From the NCBI GenBank assembly GCA_029260135.1, contig JAJDDV010000110.1, forward strand, positions 17,104 through 81,103: a stretch of DNA of 64,000 bases, read 5' to 3'. Position numbers and translations under genes: made by a program. Source of the stretch: Phycisphaerae bacterium (GTDB lineage Bacteria > Planctomycetota > Phycisphaerae > UBA1845). This document shows, in pieces, positions 9,506 to 17,451 of this stretch (the first letter of the stretch is position 1; every line of letters starts with the position of its first letter). The notes below the pieces were generated by a model, which searched no databases, was not told the DNA's origin, and worked only from the letters and a program-made list of their open reading frames with translations.

Positions 9506-10102
9506 ATGTCTATCATCCACCGAGGATCAAGCGTCTTGACGATGCTGGTGACGACCGCCTTGTTCGTTTTGAGTGGCGGTTGCTGGGATGCCGGGCTTCC
9601 AGGAACGGCAGAAGTTGCCTTGCCCCATGGTAAGGTTTTGCAGGCGGGCAGGGATACCGGCCCGCCGTCCCTTGCGGGCACACGTTGGAGGTGCTACCGG
9701 ACGGACGACGATTCGTTCATCGTCGGGGTTGAGTTCGGCTCCACAGGCGCAGTGGCGCGGTTTTACGAAAACGCCGTCTACTTCCCCGAGGTTTTAGGCA
9801 GTGAGTTGGTCCCCGACGGCCGACGTCGGTCAACCCGGTTTCCTGGTATGACCTATTCTGCGGCTTCTTACGGCGGGGAAGATGAGATCGGGTTCGGTTT
9901 CGAAGCTCATCTCGGGATTCGGTTGTTAGGCATCGAAGCGGGCCGCGGCGTCGCGTATGCACTCGGAGTCCGAGAAGGCGATCGTTTGGATGGAACGTTC
10001 GGATACACCACAGCAGTGAACCCGGTGGAAGGGTTGCCTTTCGGTGCCGGGCTCTCGGACCAATACGAATTCTACGCTATCCCGGAGTCGCCGGACCCAT
10101 GA
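9506..10102 (+). CDS. Hypothetical lipoprotein
   Basis: 198 residues, no family recognised. GGAGAAGGA lies directly upstream of ATG 9506. The N-terminus has a hydrophobic segment ending LSGGC, so Cys26 is a probable lipidation site. The mature part is mostly beta/coil with YGGEDEIGFGFEAHLGIRLL and a Gly/Asp-rich end, and it has a single further Cys (WRCYRTDD). It is likely an outer or inner membrane lipoprotein of about 170 mature residues. It lies between other exported proteins but has no clear operon partner. Confidence 0.65.
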   Translation: MSIIHRGSSVLTMLVTTALFVLSGGCWDAGLPGTAEVALPHGKVLQAGRDTGPPSLAGTRWRCYRTDDDSFIVGVEFGSTGAVARFYENAVYFPEVLGSELVPDGRRRSTRFPGMTYSAASYGGEDEIGFGFEAHLGIRLLGIEAGRGVAYALGVREGDRLDGTFGYTTAVNPVEGLPFGAGLSDQYEFYAIPESPDP

Positions 10103-10153
10103 CCGTGAATCCCACCGGTATGGTGCATGGAAGAACTCCGATGCCACGGCTGA

Positions 10154-10354
10154 TCAGGATCGAACACTCTGGCTGGGCTGCCGTCCGTTGACTGGCCCGC
10201 GCTTGCGACCTGCAAACCGAACAACCGTTGCGTCGATCAAACGACCACGGTCTCTGACTATGTCGTCACGATCGACGCGTTTCGCGGCCTTCTGTATCCG
10301 TTCAGTCCGTCCGACCCCGATCCGTGTAGTGCAAAGGCGTGTCCGAGTCCGTGA
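10154..10354 (+). pseudogene. Possible 3' remnant of a secreted protein gene
   Basis: The 10103-10427 spacer has no intact gene. Within it, one plus-strand frame is open for 66 codons after a TGA at 10151 and reads like a protein C-terminus (VSDYVVTIDAFRGLLYPF, then a Pro/Asp/Cys-rich end). Its style resembles the ends of other secreted proteins in the window, where VVTID-type segments belong to dockerin-like tails. There is no start codon or RBS for it, so it is at best a decayed gene end. The evidence is weak, because compositional chance is possible in GC-rich DNA. Confidence 0.22.
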
Positions 10355-10427
10355 CGTGTAGGTTGGCGGGGAGACGAGGAAGCCGGCACCGGAGCCAGAG
10401 GAACGAGGGCGCGTTCGAAGACGTGGG

Positions 10428-10802
10428 TTACCGTTCCGTCGTGTCGAGGCGGAAGGCGGTTTTCTCTTGTGCGACCAGGTCGGCCATTCGGGTGAGGCCT
10501 TCCGCGCGGGCTCGGGCTTCAACTTGCGTGAAGAGCTCGTCCAAATACCGCTGAGGATCGAACTTCCGGCCCAGTTCACGGCCGATGTCCAGCGCCGCCT
10601 TCATCGCTTCTTCATGGGATTCTTCGATGAGTCGTCGAACTTTGGGTCGCATGGCGGAATCGATCGCCATTTCATCGACGATCTTGAGCACTTCCTCCTT
10701 TACCCCACGGCTGGCCTTGGCATAGAGGTAGGAGTAGAGCGCAATGGCCACGGCGGCCACAATGACCAGGCTGATTGTCCATCGTGCGATGCGGCGGCCC
10801 AT
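10428..10802 (-). CDS. Small single-TM hypothetical protein
   Basis: 124 residues starting MGRRIARW, with one N-terminal membrane helix (TISLVIVAAVAIALYSYLYA). The charged, helical remainder looks like a coiled coil (KEEVLKIVDEMAIDS, RRLIEESHEEAMKAALDIG). No family recognised. The orientation is probably N-terminus in and a helical domain on one face of the membrane. It is the last gene of a minus-strand series (CAP lipoprotein, P-loop protein, folE), but 180 bases containing palindromic repeats separate it from folE, so separate transcription is possible. Confidence 0.6.
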   Translation of the reverse strand: MGRRIARWTISLVIVAAVAIALYSYLYAKASRGVKEEVLKIVDEMAIDSAMRPKVRRLIEESHEEAMKAALDIGRELGRKFDPQRYLDELFTQVEARARAEGLTRMADLVAQEKTAFRLDTTER

Positions 10803-10850
10803 GGGGTGGACTCCCTTCGCAGCGGGTCAACACGGTCAATCAGTCTGCAA

Positions 10851-10966
10851 GACCGACTGACTGTGCGTCCGATCGACTGTGCGTCCGATCGACTGTGGGA
10901 CCGACTTTCCAGTCGGTCATCCCAGGTTCGCCAAAGCGGTCGACAGGCTGGAAAGCCTGTCCCACA
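10851..10966. repeat. Paired palindromic repeats with a short tandem
   Basis: Two 20-base palindromes share one design of 8-base arms around a 4-base centre. GACCGACTTTCCAGTCGGTC is at 10899-10918 and GACAGGCTGGAAAGCCTGTC is at 10942-10961. The centres TTCC and GGAA are complementary, and both palindromes sit next to GGGA or TCCC. Just before them a 16-base unit (CTGTGCGTCCGATCGA) occurs twice in tandem at 10861-10892. They lie in the spacer between folE and the small membrane protein and look like an interspersed intergenic repeat. They are not followed by a T-run, so they do not look like a standard terminator. Confidence 0.7.
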
Positions 10967-10984
10967 CCCTTGGTCAGCGGACGG

Positions 10985-11548
10985 TCAACTCGAACAGCCG
11001 TGCAGCAAGGACATGACCTCGCCGCGCGTTCGGGCGTCACTTCGACACAAGCCGCGAATGGCCGACGTCACCATCACGCTGCCCGCCTTTCGAATCCCGC
11101 GGCACGTCATGCAGGTGTGTGTGGCTGTCATCACCACCGCTACGCCTTTGGCCTGGACTTTCTCCATCAGCAGGTCGGCAATTTGCGAAGTCAGTCGCTC
11201 CTGGACCTGCGGTCGATGCGAGAAGTCGTCGACGACGCGCGCCAGTTTCGAGATGCCCACGACCTGTCCGTCCGGAAGGTAGGCCACATTGGCATGACCC
11301 TCGAACGGCATCAAGTGATGCTCACACATCGAATTGAATGGAATATCGCGTAGCACGACGAGTTCGTCGTATCGCTCGGTAAACGCCGTCTTCAGATGCT
11401 GTGCCGGATCTTCCTTCAATCCTCTGAAGAGCTCCTCGTACATCCGCGCGACGCGCCGTGGCGTTTCGCGCAACCCTTCGCGGCCGGGCTCTTCACCCAC
11501 GGCACTCAGAATTTCTCGTACGGCGTTTTCGATTCGTTCCAGGTCCAT
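10985..11548 (-). CDS. folE: GTP cyclohydrolase I
   Basis: Converts GTP to 7,8-dihydroneopterin triphosphate, the first step of tetrahydrofolate (and pterin) synthesis, in the cytoplasm. The zinc ligands are present: C75 and H78 in MCEHHLMPFEG, and C146 in HTCMTCRG. Other family signatures are EGLRETPRRVARMY near the N-terminus, VVGISKLARVVDDFSHRPQVQERLT, and IRKAGSVMVTSAIRG. ATG 11548 gives 187 residues and an N-terminus resembling short Gram-positive FolE proteins. A GTG at 11587 is also open but would overlap the upstream gene. The P-loop gene ends 20 bases before the chosen start, which suggests co-transcription. Length and motifs are complete, so the enzyme should be active. Confidence 0.95.
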   Translation of the reverse strand: MDLERIENAVREILSAVGEEPGREGLRETPRRVARMYEELFRGLKEDPAQHLKTAFTERYDELVVLRDIPFNSMCEHHLMPFEGHANVAYLPDGQVVGISKLARVVDDFSHRPQVQERLTSQIADLLMEKVQAKGVAVVMTATHTCMTCRGIRKAGSVMVTSAIRGLCRSDARTRGEVMSLLHGCSS

Positions 11549-11567
11549 TCGTTTTCGACTCGCCCCA

Positions 11568-12722
11568 TCAGCCTGCGATGTAACCACGATCCGTACAGTA
11601 GGATAACAGCTCGGGCAGCGAGGAAAAGACCCGCGTCGCGGTCTCGGTGACGAACGGAGACGGCTCGCCGCCGCCGCGCCAGATCACATAGACCTCCTTG
11701 GTACACTCAAATGCGTGCTGAAGCTCGCGCTCGACACCGGACGATATCGCCGGGCGCCCGTCGGGAAGAACGGGAATGTAGCTGACGATCATGTCCGATT
11801 GCTCGATCAGTTTGAAGTCTCGCGCGTAGATCTGCGCGTCGATGTCCTTTGCCACGAGTGTAATGTCGCTTACCGCCAGCGTTACGCTCCGCCCGTTGAC
11901 TTCGACCTCGACCCGGTCGCGCCCGCGTTTGGTGGCTTCGCCCGCGTCGAAGAGGAGGCGCTTCTCATCCAGGTCGCCGGGATCGAACGTGATGAAGTGC
12001 TTCGCCAAGACCTCACGGAACCCCTCGATCTCTTTGAGAACGTCGGGAAGGTCCAGCACATGCGTCATCGGAAACGACGGATAGACCCGCTTGCGCTGCG
12101 GCTCGAACATCAGTCGATAGAGTGACTGAGCGTTGATGCTCGGGTTCCCGCGCGAGAGCACCAGCGCTCGCCCGTACCCGGCGATGGCCTCCGCCATCGC
12201 CTGCGTCACGACGATCTCCTCCTCACGCCACACCAGAATGTCCTTGAGCGTATGGTCGATCTCATGCTCGCGCTGCAGCCGTTCGTGGACGGCATCGACG
12301 TCATCGACGAGCGTCACATAGAGATCGGCGTCGAATTCGGCGATCTGGTGATGATCGTAGGCGTGGAACAAACCGTGCTTCCAGCGAAACGTCGCGTGCG
12401 TGTTGACGATCACGTTCGCGCCAGTTGAGGCCTTCTGCAAGATGTCCTTGAACACGCTCCGGCGAAGTGCCGTCAGTCGTTGGCGGGGAAGATCGAGAAT
12501 CCTCTCAGAAACGATGTCCGGCGCCTCGGCCGACATCCGTTCGCCGACGTTGAACAGTGAAACCTCACGCCCGTTATCCATCGCCAGCTCGACCACTTGC
12601 TCGAGGAACGGACGCTTGTCCAAGCCGACCTGGCCGGTGACGATCACGCGCACACCACGGCCACCACGTTCTTGAGATTCTGGATTCAGCGACATGCGGT
12701 CACGCGACGAGTCGTTCGGCAT
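11568..12722 (-). CDS. P-loop nucleotide-binding protein with deoxyribosyltransferase-like C-terminus
   Basis: 384 residues. The N-terminal half looks like a nucleoside/adenylate kinase-type P-loop domain: strand VRVIVTGQVGLDKRPFL, where GQVGLDK is an off-consensus Walker A, then a helix, and VIVNTHATF and LYVTLVDDVDAV strands. The C-terminal quarter (residues about 290-380) resembles the nucleoside 2-deoxyribosyltransferase fold: IEQSDMIVSYIP, then ISSGVERELQHAFECTKEVYVIW, with a Glu at the position where that family keeps its catalytic Glu. This is fold-level inference; the substrate is unknown. It precedes folE by 20 bases, which hints at nucleotide metabolism. No strong RBS was found; ATG 12695 is an alternative start. 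Confidence 0.6.
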   Translation of the reverse strand: MPNDSSRDRMSLNPESQERGGRGVRVIVTGQVGLDKRPFLEQVVELAMDNGREVSLFNVGERMSAEAPDIVSERILDLPRQRLTALRRSVFKDILQKASTGANVIVNTHATFRWKHGLFHAYDHHQIAEFDADLYVTLVDDVDAVHERLQREHEIDHTLKDILVWREEEIVVTQAMAEAIAGYGRALVLSRGNPSINAQSLYRLMFEPQRKRVYPSFPMTHVLDLPDVLKEIEGFREVLAKHFITFDPGDLDEKRLLFDAGEATKRGRDRVEVEVNGRSVTLAVSDITLVAKDIDAQIYARDFKLIEQSDMIVSYIPVLPDGRPAISSGVERELQHAFECTKEVYVIWRGGGEPSPFVTETATRVFSSLPELLSYCTDRGYIAG

Positions 12723-12743
12723 GATCGGTACTGCGTGAGCGGA

Positions 12744-13277
12744 TTAGAACTTGACGGGATCGCCGAACTCCTGGACCCAGTAGACGGAGTACTCACCGCC
12801 GCCGCGAACCGCAATCCCGACTTCCTTCCAGTTCGGATCCAGGATCACGTCACGATGTGACGGGCTATCCATCCAGGCCTGCATCACCTCGGCCGCCGTG
12901 TGCTGACCAGCCGCCAGGTTCTCGCCGATCGAGTGGAACAAGTACTTGCCTGCGATCACGCGCTCGACGGCGCCCTCGCCGGTGACCGGGTCGTGATGCC
13001 CGAAGAACTTCTCCTCGACCATCCGGCAGGCGTAGTCCTGAGCCACCTCCTGGAGCCGAGGGCTGACGACGACCGGCTGCAATGCCTCCTCCGCCCTCGC
13101 GAGATTCACAAGCTGAAGCACCTGGTCCGTCAGCCGCTCCGCCGCCTCGGGTGTGAGGCACTTGGCCCCGGGCGCCAGACGCCCCTCGTCCTCCGAGGCG
13201 GCTGTCGAGTAGCACCCACTCGACAACCCCACCAGGGTCAACGTCGTCAATCCAAGAATGAGCTTCCGACCGATCAA
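12744..13277 (-). CDS. CAP/SCP-like domain lipoprotein
   Basis: 177 residues. The lipobox VGLSSGC makes Cys22 the likely lipid site. The mature part is a CAP domain as in YkwD-type proteins: LVNLARAEEALQPVVVSPRLQEVA, FFGHHDPVTGEG (His of the CAP cavity), SIGENLAAGQ, MQAWMDSPSHRDVILDPNWKEVGI and YWVQEFGDP, all in the expected order. Bacterial CAP proteins are secreted or envelope-attached and of mostly unknown function, so no enzyme activity is claimed. It starts a minus-strand series with the P-loop gene 21 bases downstream. Confidence 0.85.
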   Translation of the reverse strand: MIGRKLILGLTTLTLVGLSSGCYSTAASEDEGRLAPGAKCLTPEAAERLTDQVLQLVNLARAEEALQPVVVSPRLQEVAQDYACRMVEEKFFGHHDPVTGEGAVERVIAGKYLFHSIGENLAAGQHTAAEVMQAWMDSPSHRDVILDPNWKEVGIAVRGGGEYSVYWVQEFGDPVKF

Positions 13278-13755
13278 AACGCGTCCTCTTCCGATGCTGA
13301 AACCGGCGAACCTACTGCTGATGCAATTCTATCCAGCGCCGCCCTCGCGGACAAGGAAGTTCTTGGGCCGCATCAACTGTGACTTCCTGGTTACATGGCG
13401 CAAAAACCGCCGTTGCGGCCAACGACGTCCGTTCCAACCGAAGGCGTCGACGCGACCACATGCCCATAATCATACTCTGATATCGTCGACTGTCAGACCA
13501 CCCTTGATCTGATCGAGCCTCCCCTGGAAGGAAGCGAGGTTTCCGCCCCAGAACGCCGACTGTGACAGGAATCGACACCTACAGCGCTTTCGACCCGCCG
13601 GTCGCTTTACCGGCTCTCGACACCCAGCTAACGTACCGACATTCAACGCGCCATGTCCAGTGTGACTGAATATCTCGCGTGTCGAGTTCTCTCGAGACGA
13701 TGGCGGCGGAAGCGGCCGAACCGCGCTCGCGCGGCGACGAACGATTGGAGATCCG
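13278..13755. other. Divergent intergenic region, no gene seen
   Basis: This is the spacer between the leftward CAP gene and the rightward mqnD gene. Several short open frames exist but none has an RBS, a family motif or a signal peptide. Promoters for both flanking genes probably lie here, but no convincing -35/-10 pair could be picked. GGAG at 13747-13750 is the likely mqnD ribosome binding site. Confidence 0.5.
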
Positions 13756-14601
13756 ATGGCGACTGCAAGGACCCTCACGCTAGGCCACAGCCCCGACCCG
13801 GACGATGCGTTTATGTTCTACGCGCTGGCGCGTGAGCAGATCGAAACCAAGGGTTGGAAGTTTGAGCACGTCCTCCAGGACATCCAGACGCTCAACGATC
13901 GCGCGATCAAGGCCGAACTCGACATCACGGCGATCAGCATCCACAACTACCCCTACGTGGCCCAGCACTATGCGCTGACCGATTGCGGATCGAGCATGGG
14001 CGATGGGTACGGTCCGCTCGTCGTGACGCGTGAACCGATGAGCGTCGAGGATCTTCGCGGGATGTGCATTGCCGTTCCCGGCGAGCGGACGACGGCCTTC
14101 CTCGCGCTCAACCTGCTCTTGGGGTCGGGCACGTTCGATCACACGGTCGTCATGTTCGATCAGATCCTGACGCACGTTGCCCAAGGTAGGGCCGATGCCG
14201 GCCTGATCATCCACGAAGGTCAGCTCACGTATCAACAGCACGATCTCGTTAGCGTGGTCGATCTCGGCGCCTGGTGGAAAGAGACCAACGACCTTCCGCT
14301 GCCGCTCGGTGGCAATTGCATACGCCGATCGCTGGGGCAAGAGGCGATGGTCGAGGTGTCGGCCATCCTCAAGCAGAGCATCGAGTTCAGCCTCGCGCAC
14401 CGTGCCGAAGCCGTGGAATACGCGCTGGAATATGCGCGCGACATGGGTCACGATCTCGCCGACGAGTTCGTCGGAATGTACGTCAACGACTGGACCATCT
14501 CTTACGGCGACACCGGCCGCCGCGCCGTCCGCGAGCTTCTTCGACAAGGCCACAAAGCGGGTCTGGTGCCCAAGGTTCCGAAGATCGATTTCGTCGGGTA
14601 A
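13756..14601 (+). CDS. mqnD: 1,4-dihydroxy-6-naphthoate synthase (futalosine pathway)
   Basis: The last dedicated enzyme of the futalosine menaquinone route, converting cyclic dehypoxanthinylfutalosine to 1,4-dihydroxy-6-naphthoate in the cytoplasm. The N-terminus carries the family signature GHSPDPDDAFMFYAL. The periplasmic-binding-protein-like fold continues with AELDITAISIHNYPYV, GSSMGDGYGPLVV, DAGLIIHEGQLTY and LPLPLGGNCIRRSLG, all typical of MqnD rather than MqnA. The length of 281 residues is normal. GGAG lies five bases before ATG 13756. It stands alone here; other mqn genes are not in the window. It implies menaquinone-based respiration through futalosine. Confidence 0.9.
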   Translation: MATARTLTLGHSPDPDDAFMFYALAREQIETKGWKFEHVLQDIQTLNDRAIKAELDITAISIHNYPYVAQHYALTDCGSSMGDGYGPLVVTREPMSVEDLRGMCIAVPGERTTAFLALNLLLGSGTFDHTVVMFDQILTHVAQGRADAGLIIHEGQLTYQQHDLVSVVDLGAWWKETNDLPLPLGGNCIRRSLGQEAMVEVSAILKQSIEFSLAHRAEAVEYALEYARDMGHDLADEFVGMYVNDWTISYGDTGRRAVRELLRQGHKAGLVPKVPKIDFVG

Positions 14602-14727
14602 CGCACGCCCTCGCCGTTTCCACGCTTCGCCGCGCACGCGCGGAACTCACACGCGCCCTCCACGGGCCGCCGCGACTGCGTACGACCTTCATGGAAGCCC
14701 GCCCCCAGGCCAACTGGATGGTCGGTC

Positions 14728-15432
14728 GTGGCGGCGCGCTTCACACAAGTGACCAACTGTGAGTTCCTTGGCAATAACGGAAGCTATGCGCTTGATGCGG
14801 CGGGCTCTACTGTTTTCTTGTTCAATTCCGTTTTCAGTGGTAACCGAAACGGTGGATTCTCGAACGCATGGGGTAGCGGCGCGCTCGTGCTGAACTGCAC
14901 ATTTGCGAACAATCATGCGACAAACTCCGCCGCCGCACTCTCGAACGGAGGGGCTGCCAGGCTGGAAAACAGCGTGTTTTGGAACAATTCCACGGATTGC
15001 TGCGTCGGCGCGGGAATAGGAATCGACCCTGAAGCAGCGGTCGAGGTGAACTACTCCGTTCTTCAGAACTGGACGCATCTCCTTGGCGGCGTGGGCAACG
15101 TCGACCTGGACCCGCTGTTCGTCGATGCGGACGGACCGGACAACATTCTCGGCACCGAGGACGACAATCTGCGGCTCTCCGCGTTCTCGCCCTTGATCAA
15201 CCTGGGTGATCCCGATCCTGCGGCGTGGCCGTTCCTCGATGGCGACGGCCAAGCGCGGATCATCTACGACCGCATCGACATGGGCGCCTATGAATACGGG
15301 ATCGGCGACATCGATTTCAATCACTGCATCTCGATGCACCTGTGGTGCAGCCTGAAAGGCTGCAAGACCCTAGCCGTGGGCAGCGCGCAGCGCCGCCCAC
15401 GGACTACACGCCCCACTTTTCTCCGACCCTGA
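14728..15432 (+). pseudogene. Fragment of a secreted right-handed beta-helix protein
   Basis: The frame encodes beta-helix turns (VTNCEFLGNNGSYALD, LFNSVFSGN, VLNCTFANN, LENSVFWNN) and the usual end of this protein class (DPLFVDADGPDN, SPLINLGDPDP, IDMGAYEYGIGDID). It lacks a signal peptide and most of the expected length. Upstream, the sequence MVGRGGALHTS occurs in a different frame immediately before, which suggests a frameshift as well as 5' loss. At the 3' end the dockerin-like tail breaks off after GDID, and the frame runs into the hairpin repeat at 15347-15457. It is therefore probably a relic truncated at both ends. It is compared with the complete beta-helix gene at 37065. Confidence 0.65.
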
Positions 15433-15457
15433 ATGGGTCGAAGGAGTATGTCGTGGA
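15347..15457. repeat. Three-hairpin interspersed element, copy A
   Basis: Contains GCAGCCTGAAAGGCTGC (15347-15363), a middle stem CCGTGGGC/GCCCACGG (15374-15381 with 15395-15402) followed by ACTACAC, and CGACCCTGAATGGGTCG (15424-15440), ending in AAGGAGTATG and CGTGGA. The same order recurs at 21877-21997. The middle stems differ in sequence but each still pairs fully. The element cuts the 3' end of the beta-helix fragment. No transposase is nearby. Confidence 0.8.
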
Positions 15458-15638
15458 CGGTTCCAGTACCAGTCCCGAATACGGCGGACCCTCGAAAACG
15501 CGGTACCAACGGTAGCGCCCAGTGAATCCGCAACGCGCGAGAAGCCCGGACACCTCCCTTCACGTATAATGCATCACCGAGGTCTCAGAGCCGATCCCGT
15601 TCAGGCTGTTTACAGCAATTCGTGGAGACGATGCAGTG

Positions 15639-16625
15639 ATGGCGCACATTCCGAAGAGGCCGACAGGGCTCGCGGTGGCCGCGATACTCACGCTTTGCCT
15701 TGCATGCCCTCAGATCACGCCGATCGATCCCCCGTGTGAAACCGACGCCGATTGTGATGACGGCTTATTCTGCAACGGCGCCGAGCGGTGCAGTGAAGGA
15801 CAGTGCGAAGCCGGTGCGCCGCCTTGCGAGTTGACATCCGACAGCTGTCCAACTTGCGACGAAGACCGCGGAGAGTGCATCGTTCTCGAGTGTACGAGTT
15901 CGGCCGACTGTGACAACGGCCGGTTCTGTGACGGCGCAGAGGTGTGCGCCGATGAATGTATCTGTGTCGAAGGCAACATGCCGTGCGACGGTGCTTGTGA
16001 TAATGCGCTGGGGCAATGCCTCGCTCCTAGTGTAGTCGATGACGAATGCGACGACGGCAACCGGTGTACGCGCAATTACTGCCGGAGCGGTCTCTGCCGG
16101 CCCTATACGCGCGAATGTTCTATCAAGGCACCTGACGGTACGCCGATCGAGGGCGCGGCTTGTAACCCAACGACCGGCCTGTGCGAACTGCCGGACGGTT
16201 CGGATCCATGTTTGACCTTTTGCGAAGGCACGATTTGGGGATGTATCGAACCGGACATTGGCCAGATGGATGGTTTCGACGTAAGGCGCGAATGGTGGAC
16301 TGCGTTGTGGCGTGAATCGATGGCCTGGTGCGATGAGACCGAACCATGGTGTTCTCTTGTGGTTGGGACATGCGGGGACGGTAACGTGTTTCTCTTCAGC
16401 ATCGCCGATCATGTTATGGCGGAGTATTTTGATCCCGAGACCGGCGCGTTCGTTGGGAAGATATTTCCATCCGATGCGATCGACCCGATTTGCTGCGGTA
16501 TCACCTATTGGCCGCGCCTGATCGCCTGCGAAGGCGCTGTCGTGACCGAAGTCCTGGGCGGAGTGGCCTACGAGGTTGGTGATTCCATATCGCTACCTCA
16601 GCCGCGTCCCGGTCCGTGCTTCTGA
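15639..16625 (+). CDS. Cys-rich lipoprotein
   Basis: 328 residues from ATG 15639, just after a GTG at 15636; TGGAGA lies about ten bases upstream. A hydrophobic N-terminus ends CLAC, so Cys23 is the probable lipidation site. The first 170 residues are Cys-rich modules of the type DADCDDGLFCNGAERC, SSADCDNGRFCDGAEVC and CDDGNRCTRNYC, related to those in the 6030 and 58187 proteins. The C-terminal 150 residues have further Cys (WCDETEPWCSLVVGTCGDG, DPICCGITYWP) and no recognised family. It is an exported, probably disulfide-stabilised protein of unknown role. Confidence 0.7.
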   Translation: MAHIPKRPTGLAVAAILTLCLACPQITPIDPPCETDADCDDGLFCNGAERCSEGQCEAGAPPCELTSDSCPTCDEDRGECIVLECTSSADCDNGRFCDGAEVCADECICVEGNMPCDGACDNALGQCLAPSVVDDECDDGNRCTRNYCRSGLCRPYTRECSIKAPDGTPIEGAACNPTTGLCELPDGSDPCLTFCEGTIWGCIEPDIGQMDGFDVRREWWTALWRESMAWCDETEPWCSLVVGTCGDGNVFLFSIADHVMAEYFDPETGAFVGKIFPSDAIDPICCGITYWPRLIACEGAVVTEVLGGVAYEVGDSISLPQPRPGPCF

Positions 16626-16727
16626 CGGTTCTCCACCGCGCCGGGCGACGATACTGTCTGGCGGTCGTTGATTCCGGCGACGCATCCACCCCCTCGAAAT
16701 ATTTATCTGAGCATGTTCAGTTTTTTC

Positions 16728-16756
16728 TTGACCCGGCCCGTTCCCCGGTGTATATT
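16728..16756 (+). promoter_or_regulatory. Sigma-70-type promoter of the tetR-ABC1 operon
   Basis: TTGACC (16728-16733), exactly 17 bases, then TATATT (16751-16756), 44 bases upstream of the tetR start. It is the best housekeeping-type promoter seen in the window. Confidence 0.7.
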
Positions 16757-16772
16757 ATGAGTGTGCTCACAA
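16755..16772. promoter_or_regulatory. Candidate TetR-family operator
   Basis: An imperfect inverted repeat TTATGAG-TGTG-CTCACAA (six of seven positions pair) overlaps the end of the -10 box and the expected transcription start of the tetR operon. TetR-family proteins commonly repress their own promoters from such sites, so autoregulation is inferred. No second copy was noticed elsewhere in the window. Confidence 0.5.
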
Positions 16773-16800
16773 TGAGGCGTGGATTCAGGAGTCAGCGGCC

Positions 16801-17451
16801 ATGCGAGTCACCGCGGAAAAGAAAAAGGAAACCCGGCGGAAGATCGTTGAGAACGCTCGTAACCTCTTCTCCAGCAAGGGGTTCGAGCAAACCACCACAC
16901 GCGACATCGCCAAAGCTTCAGGAATCGCGTCGGGCACGATGTTCAACTACTTCCCCACGAAGGAGGCCCTGGCCATGGCGATTATCGCCGAGTCTCTGGA
17001 TGCCGCCGGCAGCGAGTTCGAAGAGCGCCTTCGGGGCGACGAGTCGCTGGACGAGGCCCTGTTCGCCCATGTGGCCGTCGGGCTTCGCCACCTGACGCCG
17101 CATCGAAACTACGTGGGCGATGTCCTCGAGACGGCGCTGAGCCCCTTCGCCAAAGAGGTGATCTGCGAACAGGCCGAGCAACTTCGCGTCAGCCATCTCG
17201 AAGCGGTGCACGAAATGATTACGTCTCGAGACCTTCCCGCATCGCGGACACCGCCCACGATCACCATGCACCTGTACTGGACGCTCTTCCTGGGCGTTCT
17301 CTCGTTCTGGGCCGCGGATGAATCCCCCAACCGCGAAGACACGCTTGTGGTTCTCGACCAATCGATGCGACTGTTTGTCGAATCGTTGTCACCCGAGTCG
17401 AAGAATGGAAGGGAGGCGATCGATGTCGTCGATGTCACCTCAAATAGCTGA
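16801..17451 (+). CDS. TetR/AcrR family transcriptional regulator
   Basis: 216 residues. The N-terminal DNA-binding domain is typical: RRKIVENARNLFSSKGFEQTTTRDIAKASGIASGTMFNYFPTKEALA (written in the usual TetR order), with the recognition helix in GIASGTMFNYF. The C-terminal ligand domain is helical and unique to the subfamily, so the inducer cannot be named. AGGAG lies nine bases before ATG 16801. The gene overlaps the start of the next one by 29 bases, so the pair is translationally coupled. A consensus promoter and a palindrome at the start site upstream suggest self-repression. It is likely to control the UbiB-like kinase gene behind it. Confidence 0.92.
   Translation: MRVTAEKKKETRRKIVENARNLFSSKGFEQTTTRDIAKASGIASGTMFNYFPTKEALAMAIIAESLDAAGSEFEERLRGDESLDEALFAHVAVGLRHLTPHRNYVGDVLETALSPFAKEVICEQAEQLRVSHLEAVHEMITSRDLPASRTPPTITMHLYWTLFLGVLSFWAADESPNREDTLVVLDQSMRLFVESLSPESKNGREAIDVVDVTSNS

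Noticed and set aside
13312..13578. Leftward 88-codon frame in the mqnD spacer
   Set aside because: No RBS, motif, signal peptide or plausible composition.
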